Of a stretch of DNA of 54,647 bases, positions 9,428-18,803 are shown piece after piece; the stretch's first letter is position 1; each line of letters begins with the position of its first letter. Both the position numbers and the translations under genes were made by a program. The notes beneath the pieces were generated by a model that was given only the letters and a program-made list of their open reading frames with translations, was not told where the DNA came from and searched no databases. This DNA comes from Lentimicrobium sp. L6 (lineage in GTDB: Bacteria > Bacteroidota > Bacteroidia > Bacteroidales > UBA12170): the NCBI RefSeq assembly GCF_013166655.1, contig NZ_JABKCA010000029.1, positions 1 through 54,647 of the forward strand, written 5' to 3'.

Positions 9428-10855
9428 TTAATTCTGAATATTAGGAAGCTCTAAACCATAACCTTTTTTCTTGTCTTCTGCTTTTAACATTAAAGCAACA
9501 ATAATCGCTAAAAAACCTGTAGTAGCAAAAATCTGCATAGGCAGTGTATAATCATAAGCTGGGATTATTACACTAGCATCACCAGCAGCTTTAGCAGCTT
9601 TAGCAGCCATCACTTCTGGGTTAGAATAATCTAAAGCCCAACCAATCAATAGTGGCACACCCATTAGCCCCCAGTTCTGAACCCAGAAAATAAGTGCATA
9701 AGCTGTTCCTAATTGTTTTTCCGGAATTATCTTTGGAACAGATGGCCACATAGCTGAAGGTACTAAAGAGAAAGTTACCCCTAAGAATAAAATAAGAGCA
9801 ATCGCTACTATGTAATTAGTAATGAATGGAATGGCAAAAACGGTATGAGCTATTAATAACATCACAGAACCGATTAACATGATGGTGGCACCCTTACCTT
9901 TTCTATCGTAAATACTACCAAATAAAGGTGTCAATAGAATAGTTCCAAAAGGAAGCAACCCGGGAATAGAACCCGCAAACTCTGGATCTACGCCATATTT
10001 ATTTATCATTAAGTCAGTTGCATAGTAAAGGAATGGAAAAACTCCAGAGTAGAATAATACACAAAGGAAAGCGATTAACCAGAATCCTTTATTTGTAAGA
10101 ATAGTTAAGATATCACTTACTTTGAACTCATCTTCTTCACTAACTTCGTCTTGAATACCTTCTGATTTTTCTAGTTTTTTATCCATGAATGTATACCAGA
10201 TAAAAGCTACAAATCCAGCTACTAAAAGACCTAGCCCTAACATAACAGGAGCAGAAAGCGCAGGCATGGCTTTAGTACCAAACCAAGCTGTAGCCATTGG
10301 ATAAGGAAGTGCTAAAGCAAGAGCAGTACCCATACGAGCAGTGGCCATTTCAAGACCCATGGCTAAGGCTAATTCTTTGCCTTTAAACCATTTTACAATA
10401 ATCTTACTTACTGTAATTCCAGCAATTTCAACACCCACTCCAAATATTCCAAAACCAAGTGCACCAAAAGCAATTTGAGATTTCATTTCTAAAAATGTTC
10501 CAGCAAAATAAACATCACCCATTGGAACCATCTCTGCAATTGCAGCATACTGCAATAGCGTACCTACAATCATAGTAAGAGCAGCTCCAAGACCAGTAAA
10601 TCTAACACCAATTTTATCTAAAATAATTCCTCCAAAAATCAACATCAAGAAGAATACATTAAACCAGCCATAAGCACTATTCCAAAGACCAAAATCAACA
10701 CTATTCCAGCCAAAAGCTTCTTCTAAGAGTGGTTTCAATGGAGAAATCACATAATTGATATAATAACCTGTCATCATTGTAAAGGACACAACGGCAAGAG
10801 CTCCCCACCTTGCGCCTTTAGAATCTCTCAGGCTTTTGTTTATTACTTCTGTCAT
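9428..10855 (-). CDS. MFS transporter, OFA/oxalate-formate antiporter-like
   Basis: This 475-residue, 12-helix major facilitator begins with a short cytoplasmic N-terminus, and TM1 starts near GALAVVSFTMMTGYYINYVI. A GGIILDKIGVRFTG loop after TM2 carries the MFS signature, mirrored by GSIYDRKGKG in the second half. An acidic cytoplasmic loop (KLEKSEGIQDEVSEEDEFKV) separates helices 6 and 7. The general pattern resembles OFA-type carriers that exchange small carboxylates, but the substrate cannot be read from the sequence. It is a single gene with its own terminator, between atpD and a divergent gene. Confidence 0.85.
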   Translation of the reverse strand: MTEVINKSLRDSKGARWGALAVVSFTMMTGYYINYVISPLKPLLEEAFGWNSVDFGLWNSAYGWFNVFFLMLIFGGIILDKIGVRFTGLGAALTMIVGTLLQYAAIAEMVPMGDVYFAGTFLEMKSQIAFGALGFGIFGVGVEIAGITVSKIIVKWFKGKELALAMGLEMATARMGTALALALPYPMATAWFGTKAMPALSAPVMLGLGLLVAGFVAFIWYTFMDKKLEKSEGIQDEVSEEDEFKVSDILTILTNKGFWLIAFLCVLFYSGVFPFLYYATDLMINKYGVDPEFAGSIPGLLPFGTILLTPLFGSIYDRKGKGATIMLIGSVMLLIAHTVFAIPFITNYIVAIALILFLGVTFSLVPSAMWPSVPKIIPEKQLGTAYALIFWVQNWGLMGVPLLIGWALDYSNPEVMAAKAAKAAGDASVIIPAYDYTLPMQIFATTGFLAIIVALMLKAEDKKKGYGLELPNIQN

Positions 10856-10984
10856 TTTCTTATTGTTTAAAGTTTGTTTTTATTTTTTAATGGGCTAAAG
10901 TAGGGAAAATATAGAGTCCTTCGAGTTGTTATTCGAAAAACTTCCAGAATCAAAATTCATTCAAAATAGTATGAAAGGATTTCT

Positions 10985-10992
10985 TACCTTTG
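10985..10992 (+). promoter_or_regulatory. -7 promoter element
   Basis: TACCTTTG matches TAnnTTTG. The TTG that could open the long frame (10990-10992) is part of this element, so the real start is the ATG at 11017. Confidence 0.6.
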
Positions 10993-11016
10993 GAATGCCA
11001 CTTAAAAATCAATATT

Positions 11017-11859
11017 ATGTTGTCCCACGACATTATTATCATAGAGAGTTTACCCGAACGTATTGTAAATGGCGTCATCAATAAAGCCATTAATTATGCG
11101 CTTTTATCGGTTGCTTTTACCACCAAGAAAATTAATTTACTTTCACTCCACAGGAAAATTGAAAACATTACTAAAGGCCAAATTGCTGAATTGATGTTTC
11201 AACATTTCATGATTCAAAACAACTTACGCGTAAACTATTCTTCTTGTCAAACTCCTTTTTACTTGCCTAGCAAAAGAGACTTCCTGATGGATGAATATGA
11301 ATGGGATATTAAAAACTCTTTTGTTAGAACTAATCAGGATTTATCTCCAAAGGATATTGTTGAATTGCCAGCGTTAATTCCAAACAGGCCCTCCTCTCCT
11401 TTTTTTACCGATCATTGGGAAAAACGAAATGAGATGAAACACAAAACCAGTTGTGGAGCCAGGTTTGTTTTTACCTTTATGGATAGGCCAAAAGAAATGG
11501 ATTTCATTAAAATAAAAATACGGGCCCATCATTTGTTGTTCTTTGAAACCATCAAGAGTCAGTTCCCTTATCAGCGAGGAGAAAAGCCACCCTTTACAGA
11601 AAGCTGGTTTTGGAATGAATTGAGTAAAATCGATTTTCCGGAATATGAATTAAATCAGGAATTAAAGCTTTATATCACAGCATGGGCAGGAAAAGACCAC
11701 TTTAAATATTTCTTTAATACAGAGCAAAAAAACTTTGAGGAGCGTATATATACCAAAATAAGGAATAAAACCATTAAAATCCATCGACTACCAAGTTTCG
11801 TTAGTTTGTTTCCCAAATTGAAAAAGAATATGAAGTGTGGCAAGCTGTTTGAGTTGTGA
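11017..11859 (+). CDS. Unassigned protein with PD-(D/E)XK nuclease-like motif
   Basis: I do not recognise this 280-residue soluble protein by name. Near the N-terminus a helix carries GQIAELMFQHF (E58), followed by a segment with D88 (SKRDFLMD) and then YEWDIKNSF with D97-x-K99. The order E, D, 8 residues, D-x-K matches the metal-binding core of the PD-(D/E)XK nuclease fold, and the DIK strand is followed by a short polar turn as expected. The rest (EKRNEMKHKTSCGARFVF, a Trp-rich SWFWNELSKIDFP and a basic C-terminus ending KKNMKCGKLF) could contact nucleic acid. There is no methyltransferase, helicase or phage gene nearby. It could equally be a non-nuclease hypothetical. Confidence 0.55.
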   Translation: MLSHDIIIIESLPERIVNGVINKAINYALLSVAFTTKKINLLSLHRKIENITKGQIAELMFQHFMIQNNLRVNYSSCQTPFYLPSKRDFLMDEYEWDIKNSFVRTNQDLSPKDIVELPALIPNRPSSPFFTDHWEKRNEMKHKTSCGARFVFTFMDRPKEMDFIKIKIRAHHLLFFETIKSQFPYQRGEKPPFTESWFWNELSKIDFPEYELNQELKLYITAWAGKDHFKYFFNTEQKNFEERIYTKIRNKTIKIHRLPSFVSLFPKLKKNMKCGKLFEL

Positions 11860-12137
11860 AGGAATGAGTGAATGAGGCTATGAAAGAATGATTTAATGGG
11901 ACAATGAGAGAATAGTATAACTGTTGTAGATTGGAAATCTTTTCTATGCTTTACGAATCTTTACTTTATTTCTAAATCCCAATGAGCGAATGATTGAATG
12001 GAACCATGATAGAATAGTATGATTGTTGTAGATTGAACCCCTTTACTATTCCATACTAAGCCTAATTTTTACTAGAATACGCTCTCCTAAAATCACAAAT
12101 CATCCATTCATAAATCATAAATCACCAATCAGAAATA
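11860..12137. repeat. Intergenic repeats: duplicated 47-nt unit and short-period tail
   Basis: Two imperfect direct copies, at 11889-11936 and 11991-12037 (102 nt apart), share tgattXaatgg, agaatagtat and tgttgtagattg. A second, simpler array of aatcataaatc-like words occupies about 12091-12135. The region is non-coding and lies between converging genes. Confidence 0.6.
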
Positions 12138-13670
12138 CTACATAGTAAGATAGAAGTTCAATTTCCCAAAGAAATCAGGAATATTTATAGGTTTGGTTAA
12201 ATAATCGTCACAACCAGCTTCTAAAGCTTTTTCCATATCCCCTTCTACAGCAAAAGCCGTTAATGCAACAATAGGTATTTTAGGCTGAATGATTTTAATA
12301 TGCTCAGAGGCTTTATAGCCATCCATAATTGGCATTCTTAAATCCATTAAAATAAGATCAAACTTATCATTCTCTATAACAGCCTCCACTGCATCTTTTC
12401 CATTTTTAACCCAAGTTAATTTCACATAAGTTTTCCTCAAAACGGCAGAAACAAACTTATAATTAGCATCCACATCTTCTGCTATTAGAATATGACGCCC
12501 TTTTAAATCAGGCACTTCAACATTAGAAGAAGAGTCCACTTCTTTATCTGACTCTTTGCTTCTTTGAAGGTAAGGAATTAAAAAACTAAACTGGGAGCCT
12601 TTTCCATTCTCAGATACTAAAGATAATTTACCACCAAGCTTAGTCACCAAAGCTTTAACAATGGCTAATCCTAATCCACTTCCAATGGCTTGATCACCTT
12701 CCCTTACCTGATGAAAACGATCAAATATTAATGCTTGATCCGATTTAGGAACCCCCAAACCACTATCTTTTACAAAGAACTGAATATGGGGAGTTCTATC
12801 TTGTTTTTGCTTTTCGAGTAATTGATAACCTATTTCTATATGCCCTTTATGGGTGAACTTAACCGCATTATCAATTAAATTGCTTAAGATTTGACGCAAA
12901 CGAGTTTTATCAGTGAGTATTAAAGCATCTGCATTTTTCAGTGGCATTATAGGAATGATCTCAACATCCTTGGTTTGTAATCTAGGATCACTTCTGTAAA
13001 TATCTGCCAATTCACTAATCATCTCATTGATGTCTACCCTGTGAACTTTAATATCTATTAATCCAGATTCGATTTTTGATATATCAATCACATCGTTAAT
13101 AATATTCAAAAGATAGCGACCACTGCTCTTAATAATGTCCAAATATTGCCTCCGCTCAGTTCTATCTTCGGAACGTTGAATAAGGTCAGAAAAACCAAGT
13201 ATTGAGTTCATAGGCGTTCTAATCTCATGGCTCATATTCGCTAAAAAACTAGTCTTTAGTTTCTCTTGGGATTCTGCTTTTTCCTTGGCATTAATTAATT
13301 CTTCCTCTCTAGTTTTTTGTTTTTGAATACTATTTAAGGCAATAAGGTACAAGGCATTATTATCCTCGCATTTTTCTATGCAACCAACCCTACATCTATA
13401 CCAAACCCGCTTATCCTCCATCAACAGTTCCATTTCCAACTCTATAGAAGGATCTGATTCTTTTAATTCACTATGAATAATTCTTTGAATATTTTTCCAA
13501 TCCTTATCTTGAAAAATAGTTTGAACATTATACAATTGCTCTTTCCTGTAATTAGTTTCTAGAAGGCGACCGGAGGAGTCTACCAGAAAAATAATATCAT
13601 TGAGTTTTTCAAAGATTTTCTGATAAAAATCGAGATCAGCTGGTAGATGCGTAGATGTAAATTCGGCCAT
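12138..13670 (-). CDS. Soluble PAS hybrid histidine kinase with receiver
   Basis: The 510-residue protein has no membrane segment. A PAS-like domain (about 12-115, KLNDIIFLVDSSGRLLETN) is followed by a coiled linker, a HisKA domain with H148 in FLANMSHEIRTPMNS, an HATPase with GSGLGLAIVKALV, and a C-terminal receiver with phospho-acceptor D443 in LILMDLRMP and the conserved K in LTKPIN. It is a hybrid kinase of the BarA/multi-step type with an internal receiver but no HPt domain and no adjacent regulator, so its output is unknown. It is divergent from the propeller kinase at 13763; a small shared intergenic region holds both promoters. Confidence 0.93.
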   Translation of the reverse strand: MAEFTSTHLPADLDFYQKIFEKLNDIIFLVDSSGRLLETNYRKEQLYNVQTIFQDKDWKNIQRIIHSELKESDPSIELEMELLMEDKRVWYRCRVGCIEKCEDNNALYLIALNSIQKQKTREEELINAKEKAESQEKLKTSFLANMSHEIRTPMNSILGFSDLIQRSEDRTERRQYLDIIKSSGRYLLNIINDVIDISKIESGLIDIKVHRVDINEMISELADIYRSDPRLQTKDVEIIPIMPLKNADALILTDKTRLRQILSNLIDNAVKFTHKGHIEIGYQLLEKQKQDRTPHIQFFVKDSGLGVPKSDQALIFDRFHQVREGDQAIGSGLGLAIVKALVTKLGGKLSLVSENGKGSQFSFLIPYLQRSKESDKEVDSSSNVEVPDLKGRHILIAEDVDANYKFVSAVLRKTYVKLTWVKNGKDAVEAVIENDKFDLILMDLRMPIMDGYKASEHIKIIQPKIPIVALTAFAVEGDMEKALEAGCDDYLTKPINIPDFFGKLNFYLTM

Positions 13671-13697
13671 TTGTTAGTTCCATTGAATAAAGCTCTT

Positions 13698-13705
13698 CAA
13701 AGGTA
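13698..13705 (-). promoter_or_regulatory. -7 promoter element for hybrid kinase
   Basis: TACCTTTG on the minus strand, 27 nt before the ATG at 13670. Confidence 0.55.
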
Positions 13706-13738
13706 CATAATCTTATTTACGGATTACAATATTTTTAG

Positions 13739-13746
13739 TAAATTTG
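13739..13746 (+). promoter_or_regulatory. -7 promoter element for propeller kinase
   Basis: TAAATTTG fits TAnnTTTG and lies 16 nt before the ATG at 13763, giving a short leader. Confidence 0.5.
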
Positions 13747-13762
13747 ATACAAAGACTTCTAT

Positions 13763-16700
13763 ATGAAAATTAAACTTTTATTATTTCTATTGGTCCTATT
13801 TAGCTCCCAGCTTTTTTCACAAACGCCTGGAATGCAATTTTTCCATACCCACGACGGACTACCTTCAGATGAAGTATACAAGAGTTTAATCGACGACAAA
13901 GGGTATTTATGGTTTGCAACTAATAATGGCGTATGTTATTTTGATGGAGAAACTTTCACCACATTAGATATAAATGATGGTTTAACAGAAAATACCATTC
14001 TAGAAATTGAAAAAGATCGTTTTGGACGAATTTGGTTTGCTGGTATCTCAGGCTTATTATCTTATTATGAAAATGGCAAAGTCCATCACTTCAAAGGCAA
14101 TGATATTATAAAGACCTTGAAAAATAGTGTGGAGATCATTGCCTCCGGAACCCTATATCCATTCGACACCAACGAAGTTGTATTTTCTCTAACTAGAGGA
14201 AAGATGATTCATATCAAGGGTGATAAATTTGAATTATATAATATAAATCGAGGAGATAGCGTTTGTATCTCAAAACCAGATGACCAACATCTATTTTACA
14301 GTCAATATAACAAAAACAAAGACAGTGTTATCACCACTGCTATTATTGATGGACAAAAAATCGAATTAAAATATCGATGCAAAAATACCGCAGACATCCT
14401 ACCCAATAGAAACCTATATATAGAATTCCCTGATAAAGTAATATATTTCACAGATTCACAAGCATTTACTTTTCATAAAGATGGTCGTATTCTTACATAT
14501 CCTATTGATTATACTCCTCTTTATGCCATAAAAGGAATTTTGGGAGGAATATGGGTTGGGAGTGTTGATCATGGGTTGATGTTCTACAGGGATGAATCAT
14601 TGGCAAGCCCTCCCCATCTTTCATTTTTAGAGGATCAGTGTGTTACCTCTTTAAGGTACGACCAGAATACAAGAGGATGGGTTACTACATTATTGGGTGG
14701 TGTGCATCATGTACAATCTTTATATATCACTAATTACTCTGCGGGAGGGAACTTTATAGCCAATTACATATCTCAGATATTAAAAGTAAGTGAAGAAAGA
14801 TTCATAGGGGTTTCAAGAACCAATAAAATATTTATTCTAGATGGTTTAAAATCCAAACTTCAAAAGATTGAAATCCCTGCCCTAGAAAGAGAAATAGTCA
14901 ATAAAGCCAAGATATACCATGGGAATTTATACTTGAGTTCTAGTGCTGCTTTTTATGAAATTCCAATAAACACACTATTTCAAAATAAAAGTAGAATGGC
15001 AGAGGCTAAAAGATATCCCTTCACCAACGGTAAAGATTTTGTCATTCAAGACTCGATTTTATGGTTTGCCACCAGTACTGGGCTTTTATATTGCGAAGAT
15101 TTTTTCTCTATAGAAAATAAGAAGCTCACAAGGCTAGAAAATACCAAAAACCTAAGAATGAACAAAATATCATCCTACATTCCTCCTGACAAAGAGGAGG
15201 GATTTTCCTATTTACTATTTCAAGACATGAACAATTTGAGGAGGTTGCGATATTTGAAAGACAATCCTCAGAAAGCTCAGTTATCAGAACTCCATTTTAT
15301 AAATCAAGACAAATACACCACCTCTAACACCTTTATCACACCAAAAAATAGTGAGGATGTAATTATTGGAACAAAAGGTAGGGGCCTATTTTGGGTAAAA
15401 ACAGATACTGTTTTCATTTTTAATGAAAGCTCAGGCCTTCTTAGCAATAATATTCAAGTTTTAAAACAATTAAATGACTCTACTATATATTTAGGTACCA
15501 ACAAAGGGATCAATATTGTAGAATTCTCTATTTATAAATATCCAGTTATTAAATCGTCAAAAATCATTAAAAAAAATGATGGCCTTATGGGTAGCGATAT
15601 TCACGATTTAAAGATAGTGAAAAACAATCATCTGTTGGCAGCAACTGATAGAGGTTTATCACTTATCAATCTCCCTATTGTTTTATCTATGGAAGATAAA
15701 TTCCCAATATACATTGATGAATTCATGGTAAATGGTGAGAATAGATTTCAATCCAGTATAGGTCATTTCGAACTGGAACATTATGAAAACAATATTGAAA
15801 TAGGATATAATGCTATTGATTTTCATGATAAAAAAAACATCACCTATTATTATAGAATTACTGATGGAGGAAATGAAGAATGGGAAAAAATAAAGCGAGC
15901 CAGCGTGGTGATGCCTTATATGCCAGCAGGGAATTATACATTTGAAGTTAAAGGCATTAATTCATATGGATACGAAAGTGACAATATAGATTCCATCAGT
16001 TTTTCAATTAAAAAGGTTTTTTACGATACTTGGTTTTTTAAGATTTTGGTTTCATTTTCTATTCTAGCTCTGCTAGGTGCCATATTCTATTTTTACTATT
16101 CTAAGAGGAATGAAAGACTTCAAAATGAGAAAGTACTTGCAGACTTCCATCAACAATCCCTCACCCGTGTCATGAATCCCCATTTCATGTTTAATGCTTT
16201 AAACTCTGTTAACTCCTATATTGTAAATAATAGAACCAATGATGCCACTTATTTTGTAAAACAAATCGGCGATCTTATCCGTCAAATTTTCAATAGTGCC
16301 TATCATAAAGAAATCACCCTCGAAAAAGAGGTTAAGCTTTTAAACTCCTACCTTAGTTTAGAACAGCGAAGAAGCAATAGTTATTTTAACTTTATAATTA
16401 AATTGGAATCTGATTTAGAACAATTCACAATTCCATCCATCATGATTCAAATATTTGCAGAAAACAGCATCATCCATGGTTTCTCCGATTTAAAAATTAG
16501 AGGAGCTTTATTATTGATTCAATTTAAGAAAGTAGGAGAACTGGTTGAATGTATTATTTTAGATAATGGAATTGGTCGAAAAAAAGCAATGGAATTTAAA
16601 ACAGAAAAATCCAATAAAAGAGAACTCCACGGATTAAAAGTAATAGAAGAAAGAATAAAACTTTTGAACATCCATAATTCCAAACAAAAGATTTTATTCG

Positions 16701-16816
16701 AAGTTATTGATCTTCAAAATCATTTAACAAGAGAAGCCAAAGGGACGAAAGTCATCCTTAAATTTCCATATCAAAGAGGAATAAAACTTATCGGAGAACA
16801 AGAAAAGAATTTATAA
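13763..16816 (+). CDS. Beta-propeller/Y_Y_Y sensor kinase, LytS-type
   Basis: This 1017-residue protein begins with a signal peptide (MKIKLLLFLLVLFSSQLFS, then Q). A long extracytoplasmic region contains two-component-regulator propeller repeats (DDKGYLWFATNNGVCYFDG, KDRFGRIWFAGISGL and more distant copies to about residue 650), then a Y_Y_Y domain at about 690-750 (TYYYRITDGG to NYTFEVKGINSYG). One TM at about 755-778 leads to a LytS/His_kinase domain with H807 in MNPHFMFNALNSVNSYI and an ATP-binding ILDNGIGRKKA segment. It should sense an external ligand and phosphorylate the receiver encoded 40 nt downstream. Unlike SusR-type hybrids it has no fused AraC output. Confidence 0.93.
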   Translation: MKIKLLLFLLVLFSSQLFSQTPGMQFFHTHDGLPSDEVYKSLIDDKGYLWFATNNGVCYFDGETFTTLDINDGLTENTILEIEKDRFGRIWFAGISGLLSYYENGKVHHFKGNDIIKTLKNSVEIIASGTLYPFDTNEVVFSLTRGKMIHIKGDKFELYNINRGDSVCISKPDDQHLFYSQYNKNKDSVITTAIIDGQKIELKYRCKNTADILPNRNLYIEFPDKVIYFTDSQAFTFHKDGRILTYPIDYTPLYAIKGILGGIWVGSVDHGLMFYRDESLASPPHLSFLEDQCVTSLRYDQNTRGWVTTLLGGVHHVQSLYITNYSAGGNFIANYISQILKVSEERFIGVSRTNKIFILDGLKSKLQKIEIPALEREIVNKAKIYHGNLYLSSSAAFYEIPINTLFQNKSRMAEAKRYPFTNGKDFVIQDSILWFATSTGLLYCEDFFSIENKKLTRLENTKNLRMNKISSYIPPDKEEGFSYLLFQDMNNLRRLRYLKDNPQKAQLSELHFINQDKYTTSNTFITPKNSEDVIIGTKGRGLFWVKTDTVFIFNESSGLLSNNIQVLKQLNDSTIYLGTNKGINIVEFSIYKYPVIKSSKIIKKNDGLMGSDIHDLKIVKNNHLLAATDRGLSLINLPIVLSMEDKFPIYIDEFMVNGENRFQSSIGHFELEHYENNIEIGYNAIDFHDKKNITYYYRITDGGNEEWEKIKRASVVMPYMPAGNYTFEVKGINSYGYESDNIDSISFSIKKVFYDTWFFKILVSFSILALLGAIFYFYYSKRNERLQNEKVLADFHQQSLTRVMNPHFMFNALNSVNSYIVNNRTNDATYFVKQIGDLIRQIFNSAYHKEITLEKEVKLLNSYLSLEQRRSNSYFNFIIKLESDLEQFTIPSIMIQIFAENSIIHGFSDLKIRGALLLIQFKKVGELVECIILDNGIGRKKAMEFKTEKSNKRELHGLKVIEERIKLLNIHNSKQKILFEVIDLQNHLTREAKGTKVILKFPYQRGIKLIGEQEKNL

Positions 16817-16855
16817 TTAAACCAAATAATTAAACATATTAACTATCTTTATCAT

Positions 16856-17263
16856 ATGAAAAAGAAAATCAAAGCCTGGTTAATTGACGACGAATCTGAT
16901 GCACAAGCCCTAGTTAAAAAAATATTAGTTGAAAACTATAAGGAGATTGAGCTTTTGGGGACTTCAATAAATATTGATGATGCTTTTCTACAGATAAAAA
17001 AGTATAAACCAAACTTGGTGTTCTTAGATATTAATCTACCAAGAGGCTCTGGAATCAATCTTTTAGAAAGGTTCCCAATTAGAAAGTTTGAAGTCATTGT
17101 CATTAGCGGCTTCCCAGAAAACAAAAATAAACTGGCCCGTTTCCGTGATATCCCATTTTTACAGAAACCCTATTCTATTGAAGACCTAAAGCAACTTACT
17201 GATAAAGCTCTTGAAAATCTTAATAAGGACTTACACAAAGTTCACCGCTACGACTCTGTTTAA
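16856..17263 (+). CDS. Receiver-only response regulator
   Basis: The protein has 135 residues and is a CheY-like receiver: acidic pair D11/D12 (LIDDES), phospho-acceptor D58 (LVFLDINLPRGSG), S84 (VISGF) and K104 (FLQKPYS). After about residue 122 only a short tail remains. LytS-type kinases are normally paired with LytTR DNA-binding regulators; here no LytTR domain is encoded in this frame or in the 65 nt downstream, so it must act through another protein or as a phosphate shuttle. It is co-transcribed with the kinase upstream, with no promoter element of its own. Confidence 0.9.
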   Translation: MKKKIKAWLIDDESDAQALVKKILVENYKEIELLGTSINIDDAFLQIKKYKPNLVFLDINLPRGSGINLLERFPIRKFEVIVISGFPENKNKLARFRDIPFLQKPYSIEDLKQLTDKALENLNKDLHKVHRYDSV

Positions 17264-17323
17264 TGCCCAATTCTCAATTTTTCATCAAACCTATTTCACC
17301 TTAGGGATTATCGACCATATGAT

Positions 17324-17331
17324 TATCTTTG
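17324..17331 (+). promoter_or_regulatory. -7 promoter element for yicC-gmk-nadD
   Basis: TATCTTTG lies 15 nt before the ATG at 17347. The upstream TTG at 17329 that would lengthen the frame is inside this element. Confidence 0.6.
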
Positions 17332-17346
17332 TGCAAAATTTTGTTC

Positions 17347-18222
17347 ATGATAAAATCGATGACTGGCTTTGGCAAAAACGTGGTGAGCTTGCCAAACAAA
17401 TCCATAAATATTGAATTCCGCTCTGTTAATAGTAAAAACTTTGACTTCATCAGTCGAATTCCATCTCAATACAGGGAGAAAGAACCTCAAATCAGAAAAC
17501 TAGTTCAAACTATTTTAGTGAGAGGGAAAATAGAACTCAGTATTAATGAAGTAAGTGGAGAATCTAACTCCTCAGTCCAGATTAACAATAATGCATTGAA
17601 GATGCATTTTAAAAGTATGCAAGAAACAGCATTGGAATTAGGAATTACTCCTAACGCAGATATGCTTAGTGCCATCCTCCGAATTCCAGATGTATTGGTT
17701 CCACAAATTGAAGATATAGATGAAAAAGAATGGGATCAAATTATGCAAGGTGTGGAAACAGCCTGTTTGGCATTAGATAATTTCCGCCAACAAGAAGGAC
17801 TATCTTTAAACAAAGATTTTTCTGAACGTATTGAAAACATCAGGCAATATCAGAATGAAATACCAGCTTTGGAAGAAGCTAGAGTAACACATTTAAGAGC
17901 AAAATTCGAGAAAGATTTAAGTGATCTAATAGATCGAAGTAACATAGATGAGAATAGATTAGAGCAAGAACTCATATATTATATGGAGAAGCTAGATATT
18001 ACCGAAGAAAAAGTAAGACTATCTCAACACCTCGATTATTTTAACGAAGTGCTATCTGAAGACCTTTCTCAGGGTAAGAAACTCAATTTCATCAGTCAGG
18101 AAATAGGCAGAGAATTAAATACCCTAGGAAGCAAAGCCAATCAAGCTCAAATTCAACACTTAATAGTGAGAATGAAGGATGAATTAGAAAAAATAAAAGA
18201 ACAACTGCTTAATATTTTATAA
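17347..18222 (+). CDS. yicC: YicC/YloC family endoribonuclease
   Basis: This 291-residue protein has the family hallmark start MIKSMTGFGK and the N-terminal EFRSVNSKNFDFISRIP block, with a C-terminal DUF1732 region (KLNFISQEIGRELNTLGSKA, then a helix ending DELEKIKEQLLNIL). YicC in E. coli and YloC in Bacillus are endoribonucleases that participate in RNA turnover; the exact substrate here is unknown. It is the first gene of a tight operon and its stop overlaps the gmk start by one base. The start at 17347 is set by family alignment and by the promoter element. Confidence 0.93.
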   Translation: MIKSMTGFGKNVVSLPNKSINIEFRSVNSKNFDFISRIPSQYREKEPQIRKLVQTILVRGKIELSINEVSGESNSSVQINNNALKMHFKSMQETALELGITPNADMLSAILRIPDVLVPQIEDIDEKEWDQIMQGVETACLALDNFRQQEGLSLNKDFSERIENIRQYQNEIPALEEARVTHLRAKFEKDLSDLIDRSNIDENRLEQELIYYMEKLDITEEKVRLSQHLDYFNEVLSEDLSQGKKLNFISQEIGRELNTLGSKANQAQIQHLIVRMKDELEKIKEQLLNIL

Positions 18223-18803
18223 TGGGTACCTCTGCTTTAAAACGAAAATATATTATATTCTCCGCTCCTTCTGGTTCAGGGAAAACAACTATTGTTCGGG
18301 AAATGATGAAAAGAGGATTCCCTCTAGAATTCTCAGTATCAGCTACTAGTAGAACTCCTAGAGGAAATGAAAAAGATGGAGTTGATTATCATTTTCTTAG
18401 CTTAGAGGAGTTCAACAAGAAGATTAAGAATAATGAGTTTATTGAATGGGAAGAAGTTTATGCTGGCGTAAAATATGGCACTCCAAAATCTGAATTAGAC
18501 AGGATCTTTTCGGAGGGCAAACTCCCCATTTTCGACCTAGATGTAGTTGGAGGAATAAACCTTAAAAAACTTCTTGGCAAAAACGCTCTAGCCGTCTTTA
18601 TTCAAGTATCTAATATTGATGTACTCAAAGATCGATTAATCAATAGAGCTACTGATAGCGAGGAGAGTATTCAAAAAAGGTTAGACAAAGCTGAATATGA
18701 AATGAGTTTTGCTTCTCAATTTGATGTGATTATTATCAATAACAAGCTGGAGGATGCCTACGAAGAAACATTTCAGACTTTAACAAACTTCATCAATGGA
18801 TAA
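18222..18803 (+). CDS. gmk: Guanylate kinase
   Basis: The 193-residue protein carries the P-loop APSGSGKTT (15-23), SVSATSRTPRGNEKDGVDYHF for GMP binding, and ENEFIEW-like text (NNEFIEWEEVYAGVKYGT). It phosphorylates GMP to GDP with ATP, serving RNA/DNA precursor and signalling nucleotide pools. Order yicC-gmk-nadD with one-base (TAATG) and eight-base overlaps indicates translational coupling. Confidence 0.97.
   Translation: MGTSALKRKYIIFSAPSGSGKTTIVREMMKRGFPLEFSVSATSRTPRGNEKDGVDYHFLSLEEFNKKIKNNEFIEWEEVYAGVKYGTPKSELDRIFSEGKLPIFDLDVVGGINLKKLLGKNALAVFIQVSNIDVLKDRLINRATDSEESIQKRLDKAEYEMSFASQFDVIIINNKLEDAYEETFQTLTNFING

Noticed and set aside
17211-17414. Plus-strand frame that could have been a missing output domain of the receiver-only regulator
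   Set aside because: It overlaps the receiver and the yicC start, has no LytTR similarity and contains the yicC promoter element.
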